Shown one piece after another: positions 37,363 to 45,583 of a stretch of 64,000 bases of DNA. This stretch comes from Flavobacterium columnare NBRC 100251 = ATCC 23463 (GTDB lineage: Bacteria > Bacteroidota > Bacteroidia > Flavobacteriales > Flavobacteriaceae): NCBI RefSeq assembly GCF_002530675.1, contig NZ_PCMX01000018.1, positions 62,001-126,000 of the forward strand, written 5' to 3'. Positions within the stretch are counted from its first letter, which is position 1, and each line of letters starts with the position of its first letter. The position numbers and the translations under genes are program-made. The notes under the pieces were generated by a model, which worked only from the letters and a program-made list of their open reading frames with translations, was not told where the DNA came from and did no database searches.

Positions 37363-38484
37363 TCATTTAGTTGTGTGTTCTACATAAATATGTTTTTCTT
37401 CCTCTCCTGTATTTTCTAATTCATACGCTTCTTTAAAACCAATCAATTTTACCTTAATATTTTCTTCTTTAGCTCTAACTTTCTTAAATTCTTTAATCAA
37501 ATCCAATACATCATGTGCTATGTATACTGTGTCTGACGCATTAATAACTACCGAAGATTTTTCAGGAATAGAAGCTAGAGTTAATTTAATAGCCGCTTTA
37601 TTTAAAAAGGAAACTTCTTGCGCTAGATCAATATGAATAAAATCACCTTCTTTATAATTTTCTTTTCTAAAATTATAAGCACGTTTCATATTTCCTTTTA
37701 AGATAAAAATCACACTTATTATTAAACCTAATGCTACTCCTTTTAGTAAATCTGTAAACACCACTCCAATCATAGTTGCAATAAAAGGAATGAACTGATA
37801 CTTCCCTCGTTCGTAAAAATGTTTGATTACTTTAGGATTGGCCAATTTATACCCCACTAATAGTAAAACTGCTGCCAAAGTAGCTAATGGAATTTTATTA
37901 AGAACAGAAGGTATGGCTACCGCACAAACAATTAGCAAAACCCCATGAAAAATGGCTGCCATTTTAGTTTCACCGCCTGCATTAACATTAGCTGTCGTAC
38001 GAACTACAACAGATGTCATAGGCAAACCTCCCAAAAGAGCACTCACTAAATTACCAATTCCTTGTGCTTTCAACTCGTTATTGGTATCTGTATATCTTTT
38101 ATGCTTATCCATTCTATCAGCTGCCTCAATACACAACAACGTTTCTATAGAAGCAACCACTGCTATTGTAACACCAACAATCCACACTTTTTGATTTGAA
38201 ATTTGTGAAAAATCAGGCATTGTAAAACTCTCTTGAAACTCTACAAATGATTTTGGGACAGGTAATTTTACTAAATGACCGTCTAAAACTGCTAAAGAAG
38301 AACCCAAACTTACAAAAACTTGGTTTAGGATAATTCCTACCACTACGGCAACTAAAGCTGATGGCACTAATTTCAAATCTTTTAACACGGGTATTTTAGG
38401 CCATAAAACTAAAATAGACAAAGATATAATGGCTATTAGAGTAGCTCCCAAATGTATATTTCCTATTATAATTATTAAAACCAA
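37363..38484 (-). pseudogene. SulP-family transporter truncated at its 5' end by the prophage
   Basis: The frame holds the middle and C-terminal part of a SulP protein (GNLVSALLGGLPMTSVVVRTTANVNAGG, then a STAS-like domain) but lacks the first half of the membrane domain. The region upstream of the homologous part has no ATG in frame before a TAA at 38521-38523; only a TTG at 38484 could start it. The homology appears to begin near GNIHLGATLIAIISLS, which aligns with the middle of the SulP at 28765-30374. The sequence before it looks like prophage end DNA. Insertion of the Mu-like element into this gene is the simplest reading. Confidence 0.8.
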
Positions 38485-38785
38485 ATATAAAGCCCTAACC
38501 CCTAAAAAACATTCATTAGCTTACATTTTGGTTTAATTATTAAAAGAAAAAATGAAAGCTTAGTTTAATAAAACCTAAAAAAGGCGCATTTTGGTTGGTT
38601 TAAAGCTTCATTAAGCTGTGAATACTCCAATGAATCAAAACCAAAAAAGAAAACCCCTTATGTATCGGCTTAAAACGTACTTTTTTAAACCTGTAGTTAA
38701 AAAGTAGATTTTTTAAAGGCAAGCGCACGAAATTGAATCGTTTTCTTTGAAATGTAGTTAAAAAATCTACATTTCAATAACTTGT
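38485..38785. other. Left-end region of the prophage, gene-free
   Basis: About 300 bases without a convincing gene. It contains four copies of a TTTGGTTT-like core in both orientations (38477-38485, 38526-38534, 38589-38596, 38637-38646). Further on are two inverted repeats, 38678-38706 and 38749-38775. Mu-type left ends carry several transposase-binding sites, so the TTTGGTTT copies are candidates. Neither inverted repeat has a T-run on the repressor strand, so they look more like protein sites than terminators. Confidence 0.45.
38692..38775. repeat. Direct repeat TGTAGTTAAAAA with inverted arms
   Basis: TGTAGTTAAAAA occurs at 38692-38703 and again at 38753-38764, 61 bases apart. Each copy is part of an inverted repeat: TACTTTTTTAA/TTAAAAAGTA around the first and GAAATGTAG/CTACATTTC around the second (nine perfect pairs). 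They lie between the phage end and the repressor stop. Possible roles are transposase or repressor binding. Confidence 0.5.
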
Positions 38786-39535
38786 TTACTCCAAACGGAT
38801 AACTCCAACTACCAAGGCTATACTTCTAATATCTGACATTGGAACTGTAAATTCTCCATAGTCTTTATTATCGCTCTTACAAACTACACTATCTGGCTTA
38901 TCACTTTTAAGTAAGCGTTTCATTATAACCCCTTGACTAACACTATCTATAACATGTACCTTATTCCATTGTACAAACAAAAGTTCATTCACAAGCCTAC
39001 AAGCCACTACATCTCCACTATTATACTTAGGATACATACTTGAACCTCGTACGGGTATCATAAAATCTATTGTAATCCCATCAAACAAAGGAACTACGTA
39101 TCTATCTTCTATTGTATCAAAATCAACGCCTTGCACACTTGAATCCCCTAAACCAGCGAAGGCATCAAAAGGTAACAACGGAATTCCTTTTTGCGAATTA
39201 GTCATTTTAATCGCTGGAATTATTTCGTCATTTGTAGAGGTTTTTTGCATATTTGGTTTTTTGATAATTTCCTTATCATTTATCTTATCATTTAATTCGA
39301 TAAGATTTTCTTTATATTTCGTTTGATAGACTTCACCTATTCCCATCAATAACCATTCAAGATTTATCGCTTTGTCATAGGCGATAAATTTCGCTATATT
39401 ATCTTCACTTATTCCGCTTTCTTTATCTAGTACACCTCTAGTTATACCAGTGTCTTGGTAAAATTTATATTTACTAAGACCTTTAAAATCAATATATTCA
39501 AGGATTCTTTTTTTAATAGGCGAAATTTGTTGCAT
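38786..39535 (-). CDS. Prophage repressor, CI/LexA-like with S24 peptidase domain
   Basis: 249 residues from the ATG at 39535. Longer frames reach into the divergent promoter and are unlikely. Residues 1-70 form a helix-turn-helix domain ending LEWLLMGIGE. The C-terminal S24 domain has the catalytic Ser in GSSMYP (S166) and Lys in VIMKRLL (K206), and an Ala-Gly pair in DAFAGLG (127-128) fits the self-cleavage site. It should keep the prophage silent and be cleaved when RecA is activated by DNA damage. It is transcribed away from the lytic genes. Confidence 0.88.
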   Translation of the reverse strand: MQQISPIKKRILEYIDFKGLSKYKFYQDTGITRGVLDKESGISEDNIAKFIAYDKAINLEWLLMGIGEVYQTKYKENLIELNDKINDKEIIKKPNMQKTSTNDEIIPAIKMTNSQKGIPLLPFDAFAGLGDSSVQGVDFDTIEDRYVVPLFDGITIDFMIPVRGSSMYPKYNSGDVVACRLVNELLFVQWNKVHVIDSVSQGVIMKRLLKSDKPDSVVCKSDNKDYGEFTVPMSDIRSIALVVGVIRLE

Positions 39536-39542
39536 AATAATT

Positions 39543-39572
39543 TTGTTAAGCGAAAAAAGTTGTTTAGTTTTG
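39543..39572 (+). promoter_or_regulatory. Early lytic promoter of the prophage
   Basis: TTG at 39543-39545 and TAGTTTTG at 39565-39572, separated by 19 bases, match the Bacteroidota promoter pattern (TTG-N17-23-TAnnTTTG). It lies 32 bases before the ATG of the Ner-like gene and within the short repressor-Ner spacer, where the repressor would be expected to bind. On the minus strand TATTTTTG near 39590 is a weaker candidate for the repressor gene. Confidence 0.65.
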
Positions 39573-39604
39573 CGTAGTAATTCAACAGCAAAAATATACA
39601 AAAT

Positions 39605-39790
39605 ATGGAAACGCTCGCACAAAAAATTAACCATAGAGTAGCGACTCCTTACCAAAGGATAGCCCAACTACTCGATACTGACGTCGCCTATGTAGGACAA
39701 ATTGCTAGAGGTGAACGAATTCCTAAGCGTGGCAAAGGCTTGAAAATTAAACAAGAAATTGAAAAACTGATACAAAATGAAAACACTTAA
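39605..39790 (+). CDS. Ner/Cro-like DNA-binding regulator
   Basis: 61 residues. The central AQLLDTDVAYVGQIARGERIP is a helix-turn-helix of the Cro/CI type, and a basic tail follows. It is the first gene right of the divergent promoter, the place of Ner in Mu and Cro in lambda. It probably lowers repressor transcription and tunes early expression. Direct proof is absent. Confidence 0.72.
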   Translation: METLAQKINHRVATPYQRIAQLLDTDVAYVGQIARGERIPKRGKGLKIKQEIEKLIQNENT

Positions 39791-39926
39791 AAATCTACTC
39801 CGAAAACTGCTTAGTAAAGCGGTGAAGTTTGAAAGTCGCATCGTGTACGACTATCATCTTAAAAAAAGTGTAACAGCTAGCTATATGTTACTGTTTGGTA
39901 TATACATCAAAACAATTTACAAATAA
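39777..39926 (+). CDS. Small early phage protein
   Basis: 49 residues, MKTLKNLLRKLLSK at the start, strongly basic, with a hydrophobic C-terminal half (SYMLLFGIYIKTI) that could lie on a membrane. Its ATG overlaps the end of the regulator gene and its TAA overlaps the next ATG, a coupled arrangement that supports translation. No function is recognised. Confidence 0.5.
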   Translation: MKTLKNLLRKLLSKAVKFESRIVYDYHLKKSVTASYMLLFGIYIKTIYK

Positions 39927-40342
39927 TGGACATTGAAATAATTGAAACTATTGAAATTAAAAAGGGACTCGTTTCAGCTTTATTAAACACCGATTTACCC
40001 ATTGCAATTATCAAACACAGGCAAAAATATCTAAATCAATTGCAGTGGAAGTATGACGTGCTGGGTTTGGAAAAAGATAGTGTTAAGCTAGATGATATTA
40101 GCAACAAGTACAATGACCACGGCTTTAGATTGCAAAATTCGACAGAGTATTACGGTAGAGAAGCTAATCCGAAAGGCATTGTAAGTATCACTTTAACACG
40201 TGTGCAAGAACAAGAGTTTAAACAAGTTTTAAACCAGTTTAAAGAAATATGCAACAATAAAGATGGTGCTGTTTATGAAAATCCAAACAACTCCCTTCTA
40301 AAAGCATATAAGCTTTACAAGTTGAAAAATGAATTAAACTAA
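39926..40342 (+). CDS. Hypothetical early phage protein
   Basis: 138 residues, soluble, with alternating acidic and basic helices (RQKYLNQLQWKYDVLG and TRVQEQEFKQVLNQFKEIC) that may form short coiled coils. No catalytic motif. It starts in the stop of the preceding gene, so it belongs to the same early transcript. Confidence 0.65.
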   Translation: MDIEIIETIEIKKGLVSALLNTDLPIAIIKHRQKYLNQLQWKYDVLGLEKDSVKLDDISNKYNDHGFRLQNSTEYYGREANPKGIVSITLTRVQEQEFKQVLNQFKEICNNKDGAVYENPNNSLLKAYKLYKLKNELN

Positions 40343-40372
40343 AACAGCGGAAACTAATTTAAAATTTAAAAA

Positions 40373-40672
40373 ATGCAAATAATAAATGAAATCATTTTAA
40401 AAACAAGAGGAACAGGAAATACGTCTTGGATTTTACAATCAGCTATTGAAAACCCTGAATGTGTAATTGTATCAAAGAATATAAGTGAGTCTGTTTACTT
40501 AAAAAAGGCTTATCGTTACTTACTATCAAAAAGCCCTTGGTATAGAAAAATTTGGTGGAAGTGTATTGGAAGAAAACATCCTTTGTTTGTTTCTATTTAT
40601 GCCAATTTTGACAATTGCAAATGTCCTGTAATTTTTGATAACGGAGCTCTCTATTCAAGAAAAAAGAATTAA
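40373..40672 (+). CDS. Small phage protein with a degenerate P-loop-like start
   Basis: 99 residues. Near the start ILKTRGTGNTSWILQSAI resembles a Walker A loop (GxGKT/S) with Asn in place of the Lys, followed by a strand (ECVIVSKN) as in NTPases. No Walker B is visible and the protein is too short for a whole NTPase domain. It could be a remnant or a binding protein. The C-terminal part is basic and Trp/Cys containing. Confidence 0.5.
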   Translation: MQIINEIILKTRGTGNTSWILQSAIENPECVIVSKNISESVYLKKAYRYLLSKSPWYRKIWWKCIGRKHPLFVSIYANFDNCKCPVIFDNGALYSRKKN

Positions 40673-40689
40673 ACCATTTTTTTACTACT

Positions 40690-40800
40690 ATGATAACAAT
40701 TATTGAAACCTACAAGCTTAGTATCGAAACCAAACTTATAGAAAAAAGAATTAAACTTTTTGGAATAACTATTTACAAAGTTATTAGAGTGGTTGAGTAG
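40690..40800 (+). CDS. Possible very small phage protein
   Basis: 36 residues, MITIIETYKLSIETK at the start, with amphipathic strands and no motif. It lies 17 bases after the preceding gene and before the RNA-like element at 40865. The evidence for translation is only its position and a regular composition. Confidence 0.3.
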   Translation: MITIIETYKLSIETKLIEKRIKLFGITIYKVIRVVE

Positions 40801-40864
40801 TTACTTTATCTATTAAGGATACTTATGCTATGTTTTAAAGTTTGACAGCTCAAATATAGCAAAA

Positions 40865-40910
40865 TTCCCGAGAGGCACACACCCAGTTTCGAGTACTGGG
40901 CGGGAGCAAA
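40865..40910 (+). ncRNA. 46-nt repeated RNA-like element, copy 1
   Basis: An outer stem TCCCG/CGGGA (40866-40870 with 40901-40905) encloses an 11-base one-sided bulge AGAGGCACACA and an inner hairpin CCCAGT/ACTGGG (40882-40887 with 40895-40900, loop TTCGAGT). The same 46 bases recur at 45584-45629 with one change. It lies in the untranslated region 30 bases before the MuA-like gene. Possible roles are a cis-acting RNA such as an antitermination site, a translation control, or a protein-binding site. No family is assigned. Confidence 0.55.
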
Positions 40911-40939
40911 ACAAATTTTTAACCAAATTCACTAACCCT

Positions 40940-43180
40940 ATGTACAAACAAGGCGACATACTATTGCGTAAAGCTGACAAAACGGAAACGTTTTGGCTCT
41001 CGCAACGCCTTGTAATGGAGGTGTGTCAGTTAAATGAAGAATATTTTTGGATTGCTAGAAATAGATACAAAAAAACAGTTCGTGCTTGCGATTTAGCAAA
41101 AAGCGGACAGTACTTACCTGATAGTGGCAAAGGCTGGCGCTGGGCAAAAGTAAACGGTAGTTTTTACTATTGTTTTGACAATATCCCTGACCGTAAACCG
41201 TGTTTTTATAAATCAAAACTAGGTACTGTAAACGATATTAAACAAGCCTATCAAGATTTAGGCGAACTAAGCAAAGGAAGTTTGCTAGAGTTAGCTAAAC
41301 AAAGCATTGCTAACAAAGTCACGGATCTGTACGATAGTTCAGATATTAACTATTATCAGTACAATGCCGAGGTGGGATTTAACAGAGAAAAAGCAACCCA
41401 ACTAATGATGTCTAGGGCTTGGTGTGTTTTTGTGAAACACACCGCAGAAAACGACCAATACAAGGCGTTTGGCATTAAAACCAAATCAGAGTTTTACAAT
41501 GTTTGTGCCGAATTGATTCAACCATTAAATTTAGAAGGATTGAACGTGTCAAGTGGGGCATACTTGCGTAACAAAGTAGATTTATTTCCAGCCACTAACA
41601 CTTTAGCACAACGTACGGCGCTTATTTCAAGCAAATACAACAATACAAACGCTATGCAAGTAGGTAAACACAAGCTTGTGGATACTGAAACTGGCGAAAT
41701 TATAAACGTAGACATTCACCAAGCCGTAATGTTTTACGCATTTATGGCAGTAGGTCAAGGGATTAAATTAAATATGCGCCAGCAGTACGAAAGTTTTTAC
41801 TTACCTACTATGCAGGATTTTGATTTAAAACCTACGGGTTACGAAAACTACACCCGAATTTTAAGACAAAACGGATTAAAACTGCTTACTCTTAAAGAGC
41901 GTCACGGAGCTGATTGGTACAAAAAAAGCTCATTGGCTTACGTGCCTTCTCAAAAATTGCAATACGCACACTCTTTATACTGTGCCGATGGTTCAGGAAC
42001 TATCAATTACAGATATTACAACAATAAAGGTGAAAAGAAATCACGAAAGCTTTATGTAATGCTTATTTCTGATGTTGCTTCTAGTAAAATTGTAGGCTGG
42101 AGCGTTGCCGATAAAGGACAAAGTACTGAAACCTATACAATGCTGGACAAAGCTGTAAAAATGGCTATGGAAACCAGCAACTATCAAACGATGTTTGAAT
42201 TTGTGAGCGATAACCACTCCGCTTATACAGCAAGTGAAAGTAAGGACTTGTTAAATATGGTTTTTAACAAAGTGCGAAACATTCAGGCTGGTAACTCACA
42301 GGCTAACCCCGCAGAAATGCAGTTCAGGTTGTTCAAAAGTAGCTTAAGAGGATTAAGCAATTTCGGTTCAACTTCTTGGGGTGTGGGTATTGAGGGACAA
42401 TCAAACCCCGATTATATCAATATCGACGAATTTCCAACCTACGAAGAAGCTATTATGCAGTTTTACGACATCGTGCAACGATGGAACGAGACAAAAAGAG
42501 CGGATGGTTTGTCGCCTAATGAACGTTTTGAGCATAAAAATCCCAAATGTGAGGCTATGGATAAACGAGTAATTCGCTATCTAAACGCTAATCATACCAA
42601 GGTAAACCCAGCGTATATGCGTGGATTTGTCAAAGTAACCAAATCATTAGGCGGTTATAATAACACGAAAGAGTATCTTTTTGAATTGCCCGACCCAATT
42701 GATAGTATGGAAATCATCGAAAAGGCAAATCACTACAAAAGTGCAGAGGTAAAAGTGGTTTGGGATGATGAAAATGCAGATTTGTACAGCTTGGACGGTA
42801 AATACTTAATGACCTGTAATTTGGCATTAAGAGCGATACAATCGCAAGCCGAAGCAGACGACGCCAGCGAAAACGCATTAGACTATCACTTAGCGAGAAA
42901 ACAAAGGCAAATGAACAAAGCTGACGACTTTAAGGAAACGGTAAAAAGTGCTTTTGATGCCCTGTTTTACGATGAGGAAGAAGATGAAGAGGAAGAGCTG
43001 GTAAACGAATTACCATACACGCATCAAATGCAACTAGGTGGCAATAAGGAAAGTTACAACGAAATCATGGAAACCACCACAGCCGATAAGGTAAAAACAC
43101 CACAGGAGCTGTTACTGGAACGTACAAAAAGAAAGTTCTCCTCTATCAAGGAGAACTTACAAAACCAAGCAAGTGCTTGA
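40940..43180 (+). CDS. Mu-type DDE transposase (MuA homologue)
   Basis: 746 residues. The N-terminal part holds DNA-binding helices. The catalytic core has D350 in YCADGSG, D424 in FVSDNHS and E459 in NPAEMQ, a D,D-35-E arrangement like MuA and retroviral integrases. The C-terminal part is acidic (EEEDEEEELV near 685) and then basic, where MuA contacts MuB. It joins phage ends to target DNA in integration and replication. It precedes the MuB-like gene by 29 bases. Confidence 0.92.
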   Translation: MYKQGDILLRKADKTETFWLSQRLVMEVCQLNEEYFWIARNRYKKTVRACDLAKSGQYLPDSGKGWRWAKVNGSFYYCFDNIPDRKPCFYKSKLGTVNDIKQAYQDLGELSKGSLLELAKQSIANKVTDLYDSSDINYYQYNAEVGFNREKATQLMMSRAWCVFVKHTAENDQYKAFGIKTKSEFYNVCAELIQPLNLEGLNVSSGAYLRNKVDLFPATNTLAQRTALISSKYNNTNAMQVGKHKLVDTETGEIINVDIHQAVMFYAFMAVGQGIKLNMRQQYESFYLPTMQDFDLKPTGYENYTRILRQNGLKLLTLKERHGADWYKKSSLAYVPSQKLQYAHSLYCADGSGTINYRYYNNKGEKKSRKLYVMLISDVASSKIVGWSVADKGQSTETYTMLDKAVKMAMETSNYQTMFEFVSDNHSAYTASESKDLLNMVFNKVRNIQAGNSQANPAEMQFRLFKSSLRGLSNFGSTSWGVGIEGQSNPDYINIDEFPTYEEAIMQFYDIVQRWNETKRADGLSPNERFEHKNPKCEAMDKRVIRYLNANHTKVNPAYMRGFVKVTKSLGGYNNTKEYLFELPDPIDSMEIIEKANHYKSAEVKVVWDDENADLYSLDGKYLMTCNLALRAIQSQAEADDASENALDYHLARKQRQMNKADDFKETVKSAFDALFYDEEEDEEEELVNELPYTHQMQLGGNKESYNEIMETTTADKVKTPQELLLERTKRKFSSIKENLQNQASA

Positions 43181-43209
43181 TATAGGGAAACTAACGAATA
43201 AAAAAAGTT

Positions 43210-44142
43210 ATGACAAAATTAAACAATTTTCAAAAGACAAAACAAATTCCTGATGCTATCAGAACGTATTTGGTAGAAAAAAACACTAACCAAGCCAATT
43301 TAGCAAAGTTATCAGGTGTAGGTGAAGCGTATGTGTCTACCATTTTAGCTGGAAAAACAACCATTGCAAAATCAGAAATAAAGGACAAATACTACGAGGC
43401 ACTTTGTCAATTTATAGGCTTCGAGTTAAAGCCTGAACTATGGAGACACTTTGACACGACAAACTATATGCTTTTTATCACTTCAATTGTGGAAGCAAGA
43501 CAAGAAAAAAAGCGATTCACTTTCGACGGTGATACAGGAAGTGGTAAGACTTACGCCTGCAAAGAGTACAAAAGACAATTTCCAACCAATACCTTTCTTG
43601 TTACTTGTTCGGCTATTGAAAACAGCAAAGAATTTGCCATAAACATTGCCGAAGTTGTAGGAGTTGAAACCCACGGAACTGCTGGAGCAATCATCAAAAG
43701 AGTGGTTAAAAAACTGATAAGCCTTGAAGATGCTATTTTATACATAGACGAAGCGGAACACATAAAAAATAAAAGCGGTTATATCAATATCATTAAAAGT
43801 TTAGCCGATTTACTGGAAGGAAAGGTAGCGTTTGGGCTGGTAGGTATGGGAATCAATGACATATTAAACAAAGGCTTTGAAAGAAACAAGCAGAACTTTA
43901 GACAAACTGCCCGCCGATTTTCCGACCGAGGTAAATGTGTAGAGGATATAGCAGAAGATATAGCCAATATTTGCCACGATATGAATATAACCAGCAAAAG
44001 GATAATAAACTGGTTTACAAACAGAATAAAGGACTTTGACACGATGAAAATTATCACAACCAAAGCAATTAAAGAAATAACAGAAACTGGCGAACCTATA
44101 AGCATTGAACTATTAAACTCTATCTATCATGGCAAATATTAA
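43210..44142 (+). CDS. AAA+ ATPase, MuB-like target selector
   Basis: 310 residues. An N-terminal helix-turn-helix (ANLAKLSGVGEAYVSTILAG, about 29-48) is followed by an AAA+ ATPase with Walker A GDTGSGKT (107-114) and Walker B ILYIDEAEH (176-184). MuB binds DNA as filaments, chooses target sites and activates MuA. The combination and position right after the transposase make this assignment firm. Confidence 0.9.
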   Translation: MTKLNNFQKTKQIPDAIRTYLVEKNTNQANLAKLSGVGEAYVSTILAGKTTIAKSEIKDKYYEALCQFIGFELKPELWRHFDTTNYMLFITSIVEARQEKKRFTFDGDTGSGKTYACKEYKRQFPTNTFLVTCSAIENSKEFAINIAEVVGVETHGTAGAIIKRVVKKLISLEDAILYIDEAEHIKNKSGYINIIKSLADLLEGKVAFGLVGMGINDILNKGFERNKQNFRQTARRFSDRGKCVEDIAEDIANICHDMNITSKRIINWFTNRIKDFDTMKIITTKAIKEITETGEPISIELLNSIYHGKY

Positions 44143-44389
44143 TCAAACTATAAGAAAAGCGCTTCGCAATTATAATCCAGTAATGAACAAAAATTTTGAA
44201 ATACGTTTAAATATTTTAAAGTATCGTTTAAGCTTGTCACTTGTATGTTCAATTGACAAGTATACAAATACTTCGAAGGTAAATGCCAACAATGATTCTG
44301 AACACAACTGTAATCAGGAGCATTTTGAAAATCGTCTTTTCGAATACTTTCAATCTCAGCAGAAAAACGCTCAAAGTCAAGCTCATTAA
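44129..44389 (+). CDS. Uncertain small gene, overlapped by an opposite-strand frame
   Basis: 86 residues, beginning 14 bases before the MuB stop, basic at the start and Asn/Gln rich toward the end, with no motif. On the minus strand 44468-44148 encodes 106 residues beginning MIVFNISYSSDKSSH, with a helical FSELKKFIKLINELDFERF segment, and is equally protein-like. The plus frame fits operon direction and coupling to MuB. The minus frame has a plausible A/T-rich leader. I cannot decide which is real. Confidence 0.35.
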   Translation: MANINQTIRKALRNYNPVMNKNFEIRLNILKYRLSLSLVCSIDKYTNTSKVNANNDSEHNCNQEHFENRLFEYFQSQQKNAQSQAH

Positions 44390-44498
44390 TCAGTTTGATG
44401 AATTTTTTAAGCTCAGAAAAACTATGTGAACTCTTATCTGAACTATAGGAAATATTAAAAACAATCATAAATAAGTTTTTACCACAAATTTAAAAAAT

Positions 44499-44669
44499 AT
44501 GTCAAATAGTAATAACAGAAGATACTATTTACACAAGTGCTTAAAAAAGCTCGGTGTAAGAGTTAAAGCAAGAAAAAAAACGATTTATATCGATCCTGAA
44601 CTAACAGAAAATGTAAAAGTTAAGGAGTTATTAAAATATAATTATACAATTCAAACAGAAATAGTTTAA
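44499..44669 (+). CDS. Small phage protein
   Basis: 56 residues, basic (RRYYLHKCLKKLGVRVKARKKT), then a short acidic helix. Its stop codon touches the start of the DUF3164 gene, which supports translation. The basic surface suggests nucleic acid binding, as inference only. Confidence 0.5.
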   Translation: MSNSNNRRYYLHKCLKKLGVRVKARKKTIYIDPELTENVKVKELLKYNYTIQTEIV

Positions 44670-45344
44670 ATGGAAGTACTAGCACAATTATCAGACGATG
44701 CTCTTTTAAAAGAGTTGTCACGTAGAAACGAGAAAAAAGAAGCTAACAAAAAAGCTTATAACGACTTGAAAGAAGAACACATCCCGCAATTATTCAGCCG
44801 TTTAAAACAATGGTCAGAAGAAGGCGAAGCCATAAAAGCGGAAATCTACCAAGGGCTAAAACAATTAATTGAATTAAAGTTTGAAACCTACGCCACTAAA
44901 ACGAATCAAAAATCGCACACGTTTAGCGCAAGTAATGGCGAAACAATTACCATAGGGTATCACGTTACAGCAGGTTACGACGACACGGTTTATATGGGCG
45001 TGGCAAAAGTAAAAAACTTCATTAATTCATTAATAAAGGACGAAGATACAGCGAAGCTAGTCAAGCAGATAAACAACCTTTTAAAACCTGACAAAAAGGG
45101 TGATTTAGACCCAAAAAGAGTAATGGAGTTGAAACAAATTACTAAAGAGTACAAGGATTTTGAATTAATTGAAGGAGTTGAAATTATTGAAAATGCTTAC
45201 TCGCCACGTCGTTCCGCTTGGTTTATTCAGGCTTCATTTCAAAACAACGTAGGCATTGACCAGCATTTACCGCTTTCAATAGCCTCTATGAATTTCCCCA
45301 AAGGTTTTGATTTAAGCTTTTTGATTAAAGAAGAAAACAAATAA
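44670..45344 (+). CDS. DUF3164 family phage protein
   Basis: 224 residues. The N-terminal half is a charged helical region, and the second half holds the family features, such as the FETYATKTNQKSHTFSASNG segment and the IENAYSPRRSAWFIQ motif. DUF3164 proteins are typical of Mu-like phages and their relatives, in the early region after A and B. The role is unknown. The protein lacks catalytic motifs. Confidence 0.82.
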   Translation: MEVLAQLSDDALLKELSRRNEKKEANKKAYNDLKEEHIPQLFSRLKQWSEEGEAIKAEIYQGLKQLIELKFETYATKTNQKSHTFSASNGETITIGYHVTAGYDDTVYMGVAKVKNFINSLIKDEDTAKLVKQINNLLKPDKKGDLDPKRVMELKQITKEYKDFELIEGVEIIENAYSPRRSAWFIQASFQNNVGIDQHLPLSIASMNFPKGFDLSFLIKEENK

Positions 45345-45348
45345 AGGA

Positions 45349-45570
45349 ATGGTTACAGATACTTACATAAACGAAAACAAAACAGCTACTTTCAAAAAGG
45401 GTGATAAAGTAGAAATGTTTAATTGCTATGAATCAACCTTTGAGAAAAATAAAGGGAAGATTTGGACTTGTCAAACTGATAGTTTCTTAGATATAGGTAA
45501 GCAAGAAGTCGTTTTTCTTGAAGAATTTTCGGGCTGTTTTAGTGCCAAATATTTAAAGAAAGTAGATTAA
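45349..45570 (+). CDS. Hypothetical phage protein
   Basis: 73 residues. Strand-like segments (KKGDKVEMFNCYESTFEKNKGKIWTC) suggest a small SH3-like barrel of the type found in phage regulators. It lies five bases after the DUF3164 gene and just before the second RNA-like element. No function is assigned. Confidence 0.55.
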   Translation: MVTDTYINENKTATFKKGDKVEMFNCYESTFEKNKGKIWTCQTDSFLDIGKQEVVFLEEFSGCFSAKYLKKVD

Positions 45571-45583
45571 AGCCGACAAAAAT

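Noticed and set aside
38749-38775. Intrinsic terminator of the repressor gene
   Set aside because: The hairpin has nine pairs but the repressor strand lacks a T-run after it.
38786-39667. Longer repressor start 44 codons upstream
   Set aside because: The extension reads through the divergent promoter and into the Ner-like gene and has no HTH sense. ATG at 39535 fits the CI-like fold.
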